Assembly: GCF_008297955.1 (NCBI RefSeq)
Contig: NZ_VTPY01000004.1
Coordinates: forward strand, 551,201 to 615,200
DNA from: Billgrantia pellis
GTDB lineage: Bacteria; Pseudomonadota; Gammaproteobacteria; Pseudomonadales; Halomonadaceae
Direction of reading: 5' to 3'
Length of the DNA: 64,000 nucleotides
Shown piece by piece: positions 9,180 to 18,755 of this stretch. The first letter of the stretch is position 1. Every line of letters starts with the position of its first letter. The translations under genes were made by a program, and so were the position numbers. The notes beneath the pieces are model-generated. The model was not told the DNA's origin. It saw only the letters and a program-made list of their open reading frames with translations, and made no database searches.

Positions 9180-9566
9180 TCAGTCCTGATCCGTCTCCAG
9201 CAGCAGGGAATCGTCGACCTCAGAGATCTCCAGTGCCGTCTCGTCATCCAGATCGATCGCCAGGTAGCTATGCTCGATCTGCAGGAAGCGCTGAAACAGC
9301 GCCCAGTCCAGGGCCTCGGGCCATTGCCGTTCGTCCTCCTCCCAGGCGCGCAGCTCGGTCTCGAGGATCTCGAGGTAGCGCTCGCGCACGAAGGCCTCCA
9401 GCGCCTCCGGGGTATCCATCTCGGGAATGAGGTAGACGGTGCTTTCGCGTTCGACGTCGTCCAGGGTGAGGTCATCGTCTCCCACCGTGGGTTCCAGGGC
9501 ATTGATCCAATCCACGAAGTGCCGGGTCGGCCTGACGCTCAGGGCGGAGCGGTTGAGCAGTTTCAT
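9180..9566 (-). CDS. Conserved acidic protein of unknown function
   Basis: A 128-residue very acidic protein beginning MKLLNRSALSVRPTRHFVDWI, with a DDLTLDDVERESTVYLIPEMD segment and a Trp-rich helix (ELRAWEEDERQWPEALDW). I recognise the general type as a conserved gammaproteobacterial protein found in pseudomonads and relatives but cannot give a function. No signal peptide or membrane segment is seen. GAGGAGA lies eight bases before the chosen ATG, deciding it over a start 60 bases upstream. Probably single-gene transcription, with its own terminator. Confidence 0.75.
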   Translation of the reverse strand: MKLLNRSALSVRPTRHFVDWINALEPTVGDDDLTLDDVERESTVYLIPEMDTPEALEAFVRERYLEILETELRAWEEDERQWPEALDWALFQRFLQIEHSYLAIDLDDETALEISEVDDSLLLETDQD

Positions 9567-9795
9567 CGCGGTCTCCTCGACGTCGAAACGGTGATCATTA
9601 TGGGCGTTACCTCCGCCGCTTACCAATACTTCCGCCGGTCAGCAGAGAAGCCCGGGGCTTTACAGGGGGGGCAGGCCTTCGAGGAAGCGAGCAAAGGCCA
9701 GGCTAGGCGCTCAGGGGCTCGCTGGCGGAATGTACGAGTTGTACATGAGCAAAGCGAACTCCTGAGCAACAATGCCTGGCCGAAGCGCAGCCCCT

Positions 9796-11346
9796 TCATT
9801 CCCCTTCAGGGCGCATGGCCGGGAACAGCAACACGTCCCGGATCGAGGCGCTGTCAGTGAACAGCATGACGAGGCGGTCGATGCCGATGCCCTCGCCCGC
9901 CGTGGGCGGTAGGCCGTACTCCAGCGCACGCACGTAGTCGGCATCGTAGTACATCGCCTCGAGATCGCCGGCTTCCTTCTCCGCCGCCTGGGCGCGGAAG
10001 CGTTCGGCCTGATCCTCGGCGTCGTTGAGCTCCGAAAAACCGTTGGCGATCTCGCGCCCGCCGACGAAGAACTCAAAGCGCTCGGTGACGAACGGGTTAC
10101 TGTCGTTGCGCCGCGCCAGCGGGCTCACCTCGGTGGGGTAATCGGTGATGAAGGTAGGGTCCTTCAGCCGATGTTCGACGGTCTTCTCGAAGATCTCGAT
10201 CTGGATCTTACCCAGTCGCCAACCGTCCTTGACGTCGATGTCCAGCCGCTCGGCGATCTGGCGAGCCGCCGCCTCATCGGCCAGGGCATCGGCATGGATG
10301 TCGGGATTGTGCTCGAGGATCGAGTCGAACACGCTGATGCGCTTGAGCGGCTTGCCGAAGTCGTATTCGTAGGTTTCCAACACCTCGCCGTCGGCGTTGC
10401 GCACGGTGTTGACTACCGTGGTAGTCCCCAGCACCTGGCGCGCAATGGTGCGCAGCATCTCTTCGGTGAGATCCATCAGGTCATGGTGGTTGGCATGTGC
10501 CTGGTAGAATTCAACCATGGTGAACTCGGGATTGTGGCGCGTCGACAAGCCTTCGTTGCGGAAGTTGCGGTTGATCTCGAAGACCTTCTCGAATCCCCCC
10601 ACCACCAGGCGCTTCAGATAGAGCTCCGGCGCGATGCGCAGGTACATGTCGATATCCAGCGCATTGTGATGGGTGACGAAGGGGCGCGCCGTGGCGCCGC
10701 CGGGAATCGGTTGCAGCATGGGGGTTTCAACCTCCATGAAGCCACGCTCCTCGAAGAAGCGACGCATGGCACTGATCACCCCGGCGCGGGTCTCGAACAC
10801 CTTGCGCGAGTCCGGATTCATGATCAGGTCGACGTAGCGCTGGCGGTAGCGCGCCTCCATATCGGTCAGGCCGTGGAACTTGTCCGGCAACGGGCGCAGG
10901 CTCTTGGTCAAGAGCTTGGCCTCCTCCATCATCACGTAGAGGTCACCCTTGCCCGACTTGTGCACCGGACCGCGGCCGGCCACGATATCACCAATGTCCC
11001 AGCCCTTGATGTCCTCCAACACTTCCTCCGCCAGGCCCTTCTTGTCGACGTAGAGCTGGATCGTGCCGGAGGGGTCCTGAATCACCAAGAAGGGGCCGCG
11101 CTTGCGCATGACGCGCCCGGCCACCGCCGCTCGGCGTTTCAGCGCCTCGAGCTCCGCCTTGTCCTTGTCGCCCAGTTCGTCGTTCAACTCCGCGGCGAGG
11201 CTATCGCGGCGAAAGTCGTTGGGGAAGGCGCTGCCGCCGGTCTCGGCGGCACGCTCGCGCCGTGCCGCCAGTTTGGCGCGCCGCTCGGCAATGAGGCGGT
11301 TCTCGTCGATCTGGGGGTTGTCCTGGGAAGAGCTCTGGTTGGCCAT
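9796..11346 (-). CDS. lysS: Lysyl-tRNA synthetase (class II)
   Basis: A 516-residue class II synthetase. It has an N-terminal OB fold for the anticodon ([17 protein letters not shown]) and a catalytic domain with motif 2 [21 protein letters not shown] and C-terminal motif 3 [11 protein letters not shown]. It charges tRNA-Lys. The ATG at 11346 (MANQSSSQ) is chosen because AGGT is well spaced before it. The prfB-lysS order is conserved in many gammaproteobacteria; both are on the minus strand here, with 160 bases between them. Confidence 0.95.
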   Translation of the reverse strand: MANQSSSQDNPQIDENRLIAERRAKLAARRERAAETGGSAFPNDFRRDSLAAELNDELGDKDKAELEALKRRAAVAGRVMRKRGPFLVIQDPSGTIQLYVDKKGLAEEVLEDIKGWDIGDIVAGRGPVHKSGKGDLYVMMEEAKLLTKSLRPLPDKFHGLTDMEARYRQRYVDLIMNPDSRKVFETRAGVISAMRRFFEERGFMEVETPMLQPIPGGATARPFVTHHNALDIDMYLRIAPELYLKRLVVGGFEKVFEINRNFRNEGLSTRHNPEFTMVEFYQAHANHHDLMDLTEEMLRTIARQVLGTTTVVNTVRNADGEVLETYEYDFGKPLKRISVFDSILEHNPDIHADALADEAAARQIAERLDIDVKDGWRLGKIQIEIFEKTVEHRLKDPTFITDYPTEVSPLARRNDSNPFVTERFEFFVGGREIANGFSELNDAEDQAERFRAQAAEKEAGDLEAMYYDADYVRALEYGLPPTAGEGIGIDRLVMLFTDSASIRDVLLFPAMRPEGE

Positions 11347-11506
11347 GACACTACCTGTTAGCAATCACAATATGCGGTGTAGTAAACGCGATTAGAGCCG
11401 CGCGGGCGAAGCTGAGACAAGACACCCCTCAACGAGAGAACGGAGTTGACTACTGTCAATGCCTATCTCGAGCTAAGGGCAACGCCGTACCAGCGAGCGC
11501 AGCAGG

Positions 11507-12605
11507 CTATAGCCCTTGCTTCAAGCTAGCTTCGATGAAGGCGTCCAGATCGCCGTCGAGCACCCGGTCGCAATTGCTCGTCTGCACCCCAGTACGCAAG
11601 TCCTTGATGCGTTGGTCGTCGAGTACATAGGAGCGGATTTGGCTGCCCCAGCCGATGTCGGCCTTGGCGTCCTCCGCCTCCTGCTTGGCGGCGTTGCGCT
11701 TCTGCATCTCGTGCTCCCACAGCTTCGCCTTGAGTTGCTTCATGGCGAAGTCGCGGTTGGCGTGCTGGCTGCGCTGACTCTGGCAGGCCACCACGATGCC
11801 GGTGGGCTCGTGGGTGATGCGCACCGCGGAGTCGGTGGTGTTGACGTGCTGGCCGCCGGCGCCACTGGAGCGATAGGTATCGACGCGCAGGTCCGCCGGA
11901 TTGATCTCTACCTCGAAGTTGTCGTCCACCTCCGGCGACAGGAATACCGAAGCAAAGGAGGTATGGCGGCGACCACCGGAATCGAACGGGCTCTTGCGCA
12001 CCAGGCGGTGCACGCCGGTTTCGGTGCGCAGCCAACCGAAGGCATGGTCGCCCTGCACATGCACGGTGGCTGATTTGATGCCTGCCACTTCACCGGCCGA
12101 AATCTCGACGATCTCCGCCTTGAAACCGTGATGCTCGCACCAGCGCAGGTACATGCGCAGCAGCATGTTGGCCCAGTCCTGGGCCTCGGTGCCGCCGGAG
12201 CCGGCCTGGATGTCCAGGTAAGCATTGTTGGCGTCCATCTCGCCGGAGAACATGCGCCGGAACTCGAGCTTCGCCAGGCTCTCCTGCAGCCCGTCGAGCT
12301 CCTTCTGGACCTCGGCGACGGTGTCCTCGTCCTCCTCCATCTCGGCCAGCTCCAGCAAGTCGCGACTATCCGCCAGGCCACGGTCGAGTTCGTCGATGGT
12401 CTCGACCACCAGTTCGAGGGAGGCGCGTTCCTTGCCGAGCTTCTGGGCATAGTCGGGGTCGTTCCAGACGCCGGGATCTTCCAGCTCGCGGGAGACTTCC
12501 TCTAGCCGGTCCTTCTTCTCGGCATAGTCAAAGATACCCCCTCAGGACGTCTGTCCGTTCGGCCAGGTCCTTGATGAGGTTGTGAATGGGGTTGGTTTCC
12601 AACAT
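11507..12605 (-). CDS. prfB: Peptide chain release factor 2 (programmed +1 frameshift)
   Basis: Two overlapping frames encode RF2. Translation starts at 12605 ([14 protein letters not shown]), reaches CTT TGA after 25 codons, and must slip +1 at CTTTGA to continue as DYAEKK; the second frame ends at 11507, giving 365 residues, the same length as E. coli RF2. An AGGGGG stimulator lies three bases upstream of the slippery codon. Recognition tripeptide SPF and catalytic GGQ ([15 protein letters not shown]) are present. RF2 reads UGA and UAA, so the shift is autoregulatory. This is not a broken gene. Confidence 0.96.
12528..12542 (-). promoter_or_regulatory. RF2 programmed frameshift signal
   Basis: Minus-strand AGGGGG TAT CTT TGA: an internal Shine-Dalgarno-like element, a 3-base spacer, the slippery CTT codon and the in-frame UGA, followed by C. 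This is the canonical arrangement by which low RF2 increases frameshifting and so RF2 synthesis. Confidence 0.95.
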
Positions 12606-12742
12606 GGGCTCGCTCGCCTGATGGCAGTGGATGTTCGGCGGCCTACGCGGCGCCGAATCGACGGCGCGCCGGACGGCGCGGAAAAGGTCGTTATTGTAGC
12701 TAACTTACCGGGAGGACGCATCCGCCAGGGATCACAACGCAA

Positions 12743-12766
12743 GCGACCCGGCCGAAGCCGGGTCGC
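12743..12766 (-). terminator. Hairpin terminator downstream of fadL
   Basis: A perfect 10-bp stem (GCGACCCGGC / GCCGGGTCGC) with a 4-base loop lies 19 bases after the fadL-type gene stop. On the minus strand TTGCGTTGTG follows. Confidence 0.7.
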
Positions 12767-12785
12767 GAGCCAGCACCTGCGGAGC

Positions 12786-14117
12786 TTAGAAGCGATAGGT
12801 CAGCTGAGCGCCGAAGCCGTGGGCTTCGTTCTTGTAGTCAGCAGCATAATCCAATTCCATTGGCCCTAAGCTCCTTTCTCTATCAATTGTTGTACTACGC
12901 TCGGTCAGATAGGAATAAGCGAAATCCAGCGTAAGGTCTTCAGTCGGGCTCCAACCAGCTCCGATAGAGAAAATCCGACGATCATCGGACGGAATGCGGA
13001 CACTACGGTACTCATCATTCGTCGGGGTATTGTCAATGGTGACACCGGCACGAAGAGCCAATTGTGTACTAAGCTGATACTCTCCGCCGACGCCGAAGGC
13101 CCAAGCGTTAGAATAATCCTGCGTTTCTTCAGTGATGGGATCAGGATTGACACTACCCTCGATTCGTATTTGTTCGAAACGACTCCAACGCGCCCAAGAG
13201 GCGCCAAACATAAGTTTCAACCTATCGGTCATTTTTTGGGTCACGGAAAAGTTAACCGTTTCGGGAGTGGTTAACTTGAGAGAAGCATCTTGGTTCGGAA
13301 TTAATGCTTCAGCTCCGCCTGAAGCACGTGATGCTCCTTCCAACGTATACGAAACTTTCGAACGATAAGTTAAACCCAGCGTGGTTTCAGGGGCAGGTTG
13401 ATACATGACACCAAAGTTATACCCGTAAGCCTCGTCATCACCCTCTACCCGCACCTCCCCATCTTGCCCACCAGGCCTTCCCAAGAGAGTGCCAGGAATA
13501 CTGGTCGCCAATTCTCCATCAACACGATTATACGTCACACCCAAGCCGACCGACCATTGATCGTTGAAACGATAAGAAACCGTCGGCTGAGCACTCATGA
13601 CTCTTACTTCAGTGTAGTTACCGAAGTTTCGTCCTTCGAACGTATTTTCATATTCGGTTTTGGAACCGAAAGGAGCGTAGACGCCGAAGCCAAAGGCCAA
13701 CCGCTCATTGACCGGATGAGCATAAAAAGCAAAGGGAACCAGAGTCCCCGGAACCATATCGCCGTTATTGGTGCCATCAATCGGACCCAACGGCACCTGC
13801 ACATCACCGGGTGCCACCGGAAGCCCAGCAGCAGCCCCATCAATAGAGGAATCAGACCGAGCGTTGCGTATTTCACTATTGACGTTCAGATAGGTGCCGC
13901 CCGCCGTCACCTGCGCCCGGTCGAGAAACGACATGCCGGCCGGGTTGCCGAAGACAATGGTGGCATCGTTGACGTTGGAACTCCGCCCCGCATGGCCATA
14001 ACCCTGGCCGCTGACGCTCTGCTCGTTGATCTGGTAGCCGCCGGCGTTGGCCTGGCTGGCAAAAGCGGCAGCGGCAGCCGCCACGGCCCAGGTAAGCTTG
14101 TTGAACTTGTTGTGCAT
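12786..14117 (-). CDS. FadL/OmpP1-family outer membrane transporter
   Basis: A 443-residue outer-membrane beta-barrel. A signal peptide (about residues 1-25, ending SQANA) precedes the FadL hatch motif GGYQINEQSVSGQGYGHAGRSS and NPAGMSFL. The C-terminus ends in Phe (LTYRF), as expected for barrel assembly. The family moves long-chain fatty acids or other hydrophobic compounds inward. Base composition is uneven: both ends match the GC-rich genome, while the middle (about 12840-13870) is far AT-richer with different codon use, suggesting allelic replacement of the exposed barrel. Substrate is not determinable. Confidence 0.88.
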   Translation of the reverse strand: MHNKFNKLTWAVAAAAAAFASQANAGGYQINEQSVSGQGYGHAGRSSNVNDATIVFGNPAGMSFLDRAQVTAGGTYLNVNSEIRNARSDSSIDGAAAGLPVAPGDVQVPLGPIDGTNNGDMVPGTLVPFAFYAHPVNERLAFGFGVYAPFGSKTEYENTFEGRNFGNYTEVRVMSAQPTVSYRFNDQWSVGLGVTYNRVDGELATSIPGTLLGRPGGQDGEVRVEGDDEAYGYNFGVMYQPAPETTLGLTYRSKVSYTLEGASRASGGAEALIPNQDASLKLTTPETVNFSVTQKMTDRLKLMFGASWARWSRFEQIRIEGSVNPDPITEETQDYSNAWAFGVGGEYQLSTQLALRAGVTIDNTPTNDEYRSVRIPSDDRRIFSIGAGWSPTEDLTLDFAYSYLTERSTTIDRERSLGPMELDYAADYKNEAHGFGAQLTYRF

Positions 14118-14202
14118 GTCTTGAGGTCCTCTTCCAGATGCGAGCTGGCGCTGGTTGTGTGTTGCGCCCTCGCCGGGGCGCTACCCTACGAGACCAGTTT
14201 TC

Positions 14203-14240
14203 GCCAAACATCCGTTCGGATCAAGGCCAAACGTTCGTTT
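14203..14240. promoter_or_regulatory. Tandem GCCAAAC-GTTCG boxes upstream of fadL
   Basis: Two copies of GCCAAAC followed by GTTCG (spacers of 4 and 0 bases) occur 86-123 bases upstream of the fadL-type start. They resemble the CAAAC-n-GTTTG pattern of PsrA-type fatty-acid-responsive repressors. They lie in the 289-base divergent gap between fadL and merR; the half nearer fadL is AT-rich and probably carries its promoter. Operator status is inferred. Confidence 0.35.
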
Positions 14241-14341
14241 TAATACGATAAAAGCTAATACTTTAGTCCAAGCAAAGCATCAGACTTTGAACTTTTGCCA
14301 CCCCCTTTGATACAGAACGGCACTTCTCTTCGGACAACCGC

Positions 14342-14373
14342 TTGACCTTTGGGTAACACACAGGTTTTAGACT
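14342..14373 (+). promoter_or_regulatory. MerR-type promoter/operator for merR-copA
   Basis: TTGACC (14342-14347) and TAGACT (14368-14373) are separated by 20 bases, the over-long spacer typical of MerR-activated promoters. The spacer region carries an ACCT / AGGT inverted repeat (14345-14348 and 14362-14365), like CueR-class operators. It sits 34 bases before the merR start, so the operon is probably self-regulated by metal. Confidence 0.6.
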
Positions 14374-14406
14374 CCAGCCATGACTGGGATTCCATGAGGT
14401 CGAAGC

Positions 14407-14856
14407 ATGAAGGTCAGCGAACTGGCGCGCCGCGCCGACGTCACCGCCGAAACGGTGCGCCACTATACCCGTGAGGGGCTGCTGCAGCCCCGGCGCGATC
14501 CCGACAATGGCTATCAGCTTTACGGTCAGAGCGATCTGGAGCGACTGCGCTTCATCCAGCGCGCCCGCACGTTGGGCTTCAGCGTCGCCGAGATCGGCGA
14601 CATCCTGGCCCACGCCGACCAGGGCGACTCTCCCTGCCCCATGGTGCGTGATCTGTTGGCCAGCCGACTGCCGCAGATTCGTACTCGTATCCGCGAACTG
14701 GAGGCATTGGCGACACGCATGGAACAAGCCTTGGAAACCTGGGCCGGGATGCCCGACGGCATACCCGACGGACATAGCCTGTGCCGGTTGATCGAGAGCT
14801 TTCCCGAAGCGTCGCAAGCTCCCGCCTACCGCCATAAAGGCAAGGAGTCACGATGA
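14407..14856 (+). CDS. MerR-family metal-responsive regulator
   Basis: A 149-residue MerR protein. The winged helix-turn-helix ([28 protein letters not shown]) is followed by a dimerisation helix and a short metal-binding end. Cys77 sits where ZntR/CadR-type proteins have their shared cysteine; the C-terminal loop has Cys126 with His123 but not the paired cysteines of CueR. Metal specificity is therefore uncertain; Cu(I) is suggested by the coupled copA. Its stop overlaps the copA start (ATGA). GAGGTCGAAGC precedes the ATG. Confidence 0.85.
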   Translation: MKVSELARRADVTAETVRHYTREGLLQPRRDPDNGYQLYGQSDLERLRFIQRARTLGFSVAEIGDILAHADQGDSPCPMVRDLLASRLPQIRTRIRELEALATRMEQALETWAGMPDGIPDGHSLCRLIESFPEASQAPAYRHKGKESR

Positions 14857-17426
14857 CGATTCATACCCTCGAGCGCCACGTGCCGGGCATGAGCTGCCAG
14901 GGCTGTGTCAAACGTATGCGCGAAGCGATTCAGGTCCGTGATCCCGAGGCCGAAGTGATCGGCTTTCCGGCCGACAAGCGCCTGGCCGTTTCTTCCATTC
15001 TGGATGAGGCCCAGTTGGATAGTGCGCTGGAACAGGCCGGATACCCGTCCCGGCTTCCTTCCGGTAACGGGATGACCGAAGCAGGATCCGGGATGACGGC
15101 ATCAGCACCTGCTGCCCAGCCTGCGAGCACGGATGAGCCTCCACGCCAGGAAGGCGGCATCACCTATCGTCTGGCGATCTCTGGCATGACCTGTGCCAGC
15201 TGCGTGAAGACTGTGCAACAGGCGCTGGAGCGCACGCCGGGCGTGGCGACGGCCACGGTAAATTTCGGCACGCGCATTGCCCAGGTGCACGGCCATGTAG
15301 ACGATCAGGCGCTGATGCGAGCGGTGGCAGCCGTGGGTTACGGCGCCGAGCCCATCGTCGACCTGCGCCAGGCCGAAGCGGCCCGTGCCGAGCACGACGC
15401 TCGCGAGTATCGCCGCCGCCTGCGCGGCAGCGCCTGGTCGCTGGCACTTGCCGTGCCGTTAATGGCCAGCATGTTCGTCTACCATCCGCATCCAGTCGGC
15501 TGGGGACGTTTCTACTGGCTGGTGGTCGGGCTCTTGACGTTGGCCGTACTGGCCGGCCCGGGGCGCCATTTCTTCATCAACGCCTGGAAGAACTTCCGCC
15601 ACCATCAGGCCAATATGGATACGTTGGTCGCCATGGGCACCGGCACCGCCTGGCTCTACTCCATGGCGGTGGTGGCTTTCGCCCCTTGGTTGCCCCATGC
15701 GGCCCAAGACATCTACTTCGAGGCTTCGGCGATGATCGTCGGGCTGATTCTGCTGGGCAACGCCCTGGAGCTGCGTGCCAGGGGCCGTACCAGCGAGGCG
15801 CTCAAGCGGCTGCTCGACCTGCAGAGCCGCACGGCTCGAGTCATACGTGGCGGCGACGAACGCGAGCTGCCCATCGACGAAGTGCGCGAAGGCGACCGTA
15901 TCCGCGTTCGTCCCGGCGAGCGTCTGCCTGTCGATGGCAGGGTGACCGAAGGCAGCAGCCATATTGACGAATCCATGCTGACCGGCGAACCGCTGCCGGT
16001 GGCCAAGAGCGAGGGTGACGAGGTCAGCGCCGGCACCGTCAACGGCCGCGGCGGCCTGGTCTACCGCGCCACCCGCGTCGGTGCCGATACTCGCCTGGGC
16101 CAGATCACCGAACAGGTGGCATTGGCACAGAATTCACGCCCACCGATCGGCGAATTGGCCGATAAAGTGTCGAGCCTCTTCGTACCCGCGATAATGATCA
16201 TTGCCGTGCTCACCGCGCTGGCCTGGTTCAACGTTGGCGCCGAACCGCGCCTGGTCCATATGTTCGTCACCGCCACCACGGTGTTGATCATCGCCTGTCC
16301 CTGCGCCCTGGGCCTGGCCACGCCCATCTCGACCATGATCGGGGTAGGCAAGGCCGCCGAGCATGGCATTCTGGTCAGGAGCGGCGAGGCGCTGCAGACC
16401 GCCAGCCGACTCACCACTCTGGTGGTCGACAAGACCGGTACCCTGACCGAAGGCAAGCCGAGCGTCACCGAGGTGCACTGTCTCGATAAGGATCAGGCAA
16501 GGCTGCTGGGAATGGTGGCGGCGCTCGAGCGCGGCTCCGAGCACCCGCTCGCCGCCGCCTTGCTGATACATGCCGAGCGGGCCGGCGCCGAGGCCGTTGA
16601 GGTGACGGATTTCGACAGCATCACCGGGGGCGGCGTACAGGCCACGGGGCCGCAAGGCGAGCCACTGCTGCTGGGCAACGCCCGACTGCTACGCGAGGCC
16701 GGCGTCGACCTGGCTGCCGGCAGCGGGCTGGCCGACGAGCTGGAAAAGCGGGCTCGTACCGTGGTCTACCTCGCCGTGAACGGCCGGCTCAGCGCGCTGT
16801 TCGGAATCAGTGATCCGCTGCGTGCCGATACCCGCGAGGCGGTGAAGCGACTGCAGACCGACGGCCTCAGGGTGGTAATGCTCACCGGGGACAACGAGCA
16901 CACCGCGGCGGCCATTGCCCGAGAGGTCGGCATCGACGATTTCCGCGCGGGGCTTTTACCCGAGGACAAGCACACCGAGATCGAGCGCCTGCAGCAGGCC
17001 GGTGAAGTGGTCGGCATGGTCGGCGATGGCATCAATGACGCTCCCGCTCTGGCTCGTGCCGATGTCGGCTTTGCCATTGGCCAGGGCACCGACGTGGCCA
17101 TCGAGAGCGCCGGTATCACGCTGATGCGCAGCTCACTACACGGTATTGCCGATGCCATCGAGATCAGCCGTCTGACGCTGCGCAACATCAAGCAGAACCT
17201 GGTCGGCGCCTTCGGCTACAACGTGCTGTGCATTCCCATCGCCGCCGGCGTTCTCTACCCGATCACCGGCATGCTGCTGTCGCCGATGATCGCCGGCGCC
17301 GCCATGTCGCTGTCGTCGATCACGGTGGTCAGCAACGCCAACCGACTACGCCTGCTCAGGATCCGTGGCGACACCTCCTCGGGACACCAGGCGGCAGCGA
17401 CCGAATCGAGAGAGGCGCTGTCATGA
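14853..17426 (+). CDS. copA: Cu(I)-exporting P-type ATPase CopA
   Basis: An 857-residue P1B-type ATPase. Two N-terminal metal-binding domains carry GMSCQGC (12-18) and GMTCASC (111-117), joined by a low-complexity linker. Membrane segments include the CPC metal site (482-484), phosphorylated D526 in DKTGT, TGES-equivalent LTGEP, the SEHPLAAA motif and GDGINDAP. C-terminal helices contain YN and MSLSS signatures of Cu(I) pumps (P1B-1). It removes cytoplasmic copper or silver. It is coupled to merR upstream and to a microprotein downstream, each through ATGA. Confidence 0.95.
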   Translation: MTIHTLERHVPGMSCQGCVKRMREAIQVRDPEAEVIGFPADKRLAVSSILDEAQLDSALEQAGYPSRLPSGNGMTEAGSGMTASAPAAQPASTDEPPRQEGGITYRLAISGMTCASCVKTVQQALERTPGVATATVNFGTRIAQVHGHVDDQALMRAVAAVGYGAEPIVDLRQAEAARAEHDAREYRRRLRGSAWSLALAVPLMASMFVYHPHPVGWGRFYWLVVGLLTLAVLAGPGRHFFINAWKNFRHHQANMDTLVAMGTGTAWLYSMAVVAFAPWLPHAAQDIYFEASAMIVGLILLGNALELRARGRTSEALKRLLDLQSRTARVIRGGDERELPIDEVREGDRIRVRPGERLPVDGRVTEGSSHIDESMLTGEPLPVAKSEGDEVSAGTVNGRGGLVYRATRVGADTRLGQITEQVALAQNSRPPIGELADKVSSLFVPAIMIIAVLTALAWFNVGAEPRLVHMFVTATTVLIIACPCALGLATPISTMIGVGKAAEHGILVRSGEALQTASRLTTLVVDKTGTLTEGKPSVTEVHCLDKDQARLLGMVAALERGSEHPLAAALLIHAERAGAEAVEVTDFDSITGGGVQATGPQGEPLLLGNARLLREAGVDLAAGSGLADELEKRARTVVYLAVNGRLSALFGISDPLRADTREAVKRLQTDGLRVVMLTGDNEHTAAAIAREVGIDDFRAGLLPEDKHTEIERLQQAGEVVGMVGDGINDAPALARADVGFAIGQGTDVAIESAGITLMRSSLHGIADAIEISRLTLRNIKQNLVGAFGYNVLCIPIAAGVLYPITGMLLSPMIAGAAMSLSSITVVSNANRLRLLRIRGDTSSGHQAAATESREALS

Positions 17427-17497
17427 ACGGGATCGTCAATCTTGCTGGACTGGCCTTGATCGTCGCCATCATCTGGTGGTTTTGGTGGCGCCGCTAA
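17423..17497 (+). CDS. 24-residue membrane microprotein linked to copA
   Basis: [20 protein letters not shown], then WWRR. A short open frame starts with ATG overlapping the copA stop (ATGA), with GAGG nine bases upstream inside copA. It consists of one hydrophobic helix closed by four Trp and two Arg, a typical single-span inner-membrane microprotein. I do not recognise a named family. The Trp-rich helix recalls CcoS/FixS, small proteins beside another copper ATPase (CcoI), but it lacks their acidic tail. A role in CopA stability or assembly would be a guess. Confidence 0.6.
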   Translation: MNGIVNLAGLALIVAIIWWFWWRR

Positions 17498-17560
17498 GAC
17501 GGGCTTAGACAGAAAAGGCAACTGCTAAGCTAAGGAAAATGGCTGAAGGGAGGAGACGCC

Positions 17561-17980
17561 ATGCCCAAGCTCAACGGCGTACTGGAGACTGCACTCTACG
17601 TCGACGACATGGATCGGGCGCGAGTCTTCTTTGAAGGCGTGATGGGTCTCGAGCCCTTCAATGCCGATCATCGCTTCACCGCCTACGATGCCGGTGCCGG
17701 CTCGGTGCTGCTGCTGTTCCTGCAGGGCGAGACGTTGGAGACCGTGGTGCTACCCAAGAGGATGGGTACCATTCCGCCCCATGACGGCAAGGGGCGAGTG
17801 CACCTCGCCTTCGCCATCTCAACTCAGGAATTGCCCGCCTGGGAGCGTCAGCTCGACGATCACGGCGTGGTCATCGAGGGCCGCACCCACTGGCCCCGCG
17901 GCGGCGAGAGCCTTTACTTCCGCGACCCCGACGGGCATCTGATCGAGCTGGCGACGCCGGGTGTATGGCCCAACTACTGA
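17561..17980 (+). CDS. VOC (glyoxalase/dioxygenase) family protein
   Basis: A 139-residue single-domain vicinal oxygen chelate protein with paired beta-alpha-beta-beta-beta modules: LETALYVDDMDRARVFFEGVMGLE, then VHLAFAIS (metal His), FRDPDGHLIELATP (metal Glu). Substrate is unknown; members include lyases, dioxygenases and antibiotic-binding proteins. A strong GGGAGGAG site precedes the ATG. It stands alone between copA and the convergent YitT gene. Confidence 0.85.
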   Translation: MPKLNGVLETALYVDDMDRARVFFEGVMGLEPFNADHRFTAYDAGAGSVLLLFLQGETLETVVLPKRMGTIPPHDGKGRVHLAFAISTQELPAWERQLDDHGVVIEGRTHWPRGGESLYFRDPDGHLIELATPGVWPNY

Positions 17981-18032
17981 CGGCGCCCTGCCCGTGCCGC
18001 CGAAAAGTCGGCGAGCGAAGCGCAGCCACTTT

Positions 18033-18650
18033 TCAACTCACGCCCATATAGCGGCCTGGCTTGTGATTAAGCGCAATAATCAGATTCAATGCCACCGCCC
18101 CCAGTACCGAGAGCCCCACCCGCTCCGGCGGCAACACGAGAAAGGCGGCGAGCATGATCAACCCATCGATGCCGAGCTGCACGTAGCCGGCGCGCAGGCC
18201 GTAGCGACCCTGCAAGTAGAGCGCCAGGATGTTGATGCCACCGAGGCTAGTGCGATGGCGAAACAGCACCAGCATGCCGATGCCGATCAGGCTACCGCCC
18301 ATCAACGAGGCGTAGAGCGGATTGAGGCTGTCGAAGGCGACCCACTTGCCGGTCAGCTCGGAGAATAGCGACACCAGGGCGATGGCAACGAAGGTGCGCA
18401 GAGTGAACGACCACCCCATGCGCTTCACCGCCAGGTAATAGAACGGCATGTTGATCAGGAAGAACCACGCGCCGAAGCGCCAGCCGGTGGCGTACTGCAG
18501 CAGGAAAGCCATGCCGGCGGTACTGCCGGTGAGCAGCAGCGCCTGGGTATAGAAGGCCACACCGAGCGCGACGAACAGCGTGCCCACCAGCATGGCCATC
18601 ACATCCTCGTGGGGGCGATGGGGGTCGGTGGGAAGATCTTGCGGGTCCAT
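18033..18650 (-). CDS. YitT/DUF161 family membrane protein
   Basis: A 205-residue protein with five to six membrane helices. The stretch GTLFVALGVAFYTQALLLTGSTAGMAFLL and RTSLGGINILALYLQ fit the YitT (DUF161) family of unknown function. The usual C-terminal DUF2179 domain is absent. GGAAA lies before the ATG. Molecular role is unknown. Confidence 0.8.
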   Translation of the reverse strand: MDPQDLPTDPHRPHEDVMAMLVGTLFVALGVAFYTQALLLTGSTAGMAFLLQYATGWRFGAWFFLINMPFYYLAVKRMGWSFTLRTFVAIALVSLFSELTGKWVAFDSLNPLYASLMGGSLIGIGMLVLFRHRTSLGGINILALYLQGRYGLRAGYVQLGIDGLIMLAAFLVLPPERVGLSVLGAVALNLIIALNHKPGRYMGVS

Positions 18651-18755
18651 TCGAGTTTCCTTGGGATGGCGGACGGCAAGCCCGAACGAGCCGGATTCTA
18701 GCGGGAAGGGTTTGCCAAATCATTGACCTCGCTCAGCGGCCCGCGAACCCCGTCA

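Noticed and set aside
11507..12605. prfB as a frameshifted pseudogene
   Set aside because: The in-frame UGA, CTT slippery codon and AGGGGG element form the known programmed frameshift, and the full product has the exact RF2 length.
17228..17497. An 89-codon frame overlapping the copA 3' end
   Set aside because: Only its last 24 codons lie beyond copA coding evidence; the ATGA-coupled start at 17423 gives a sensible membrane peptide, the longer product does not.
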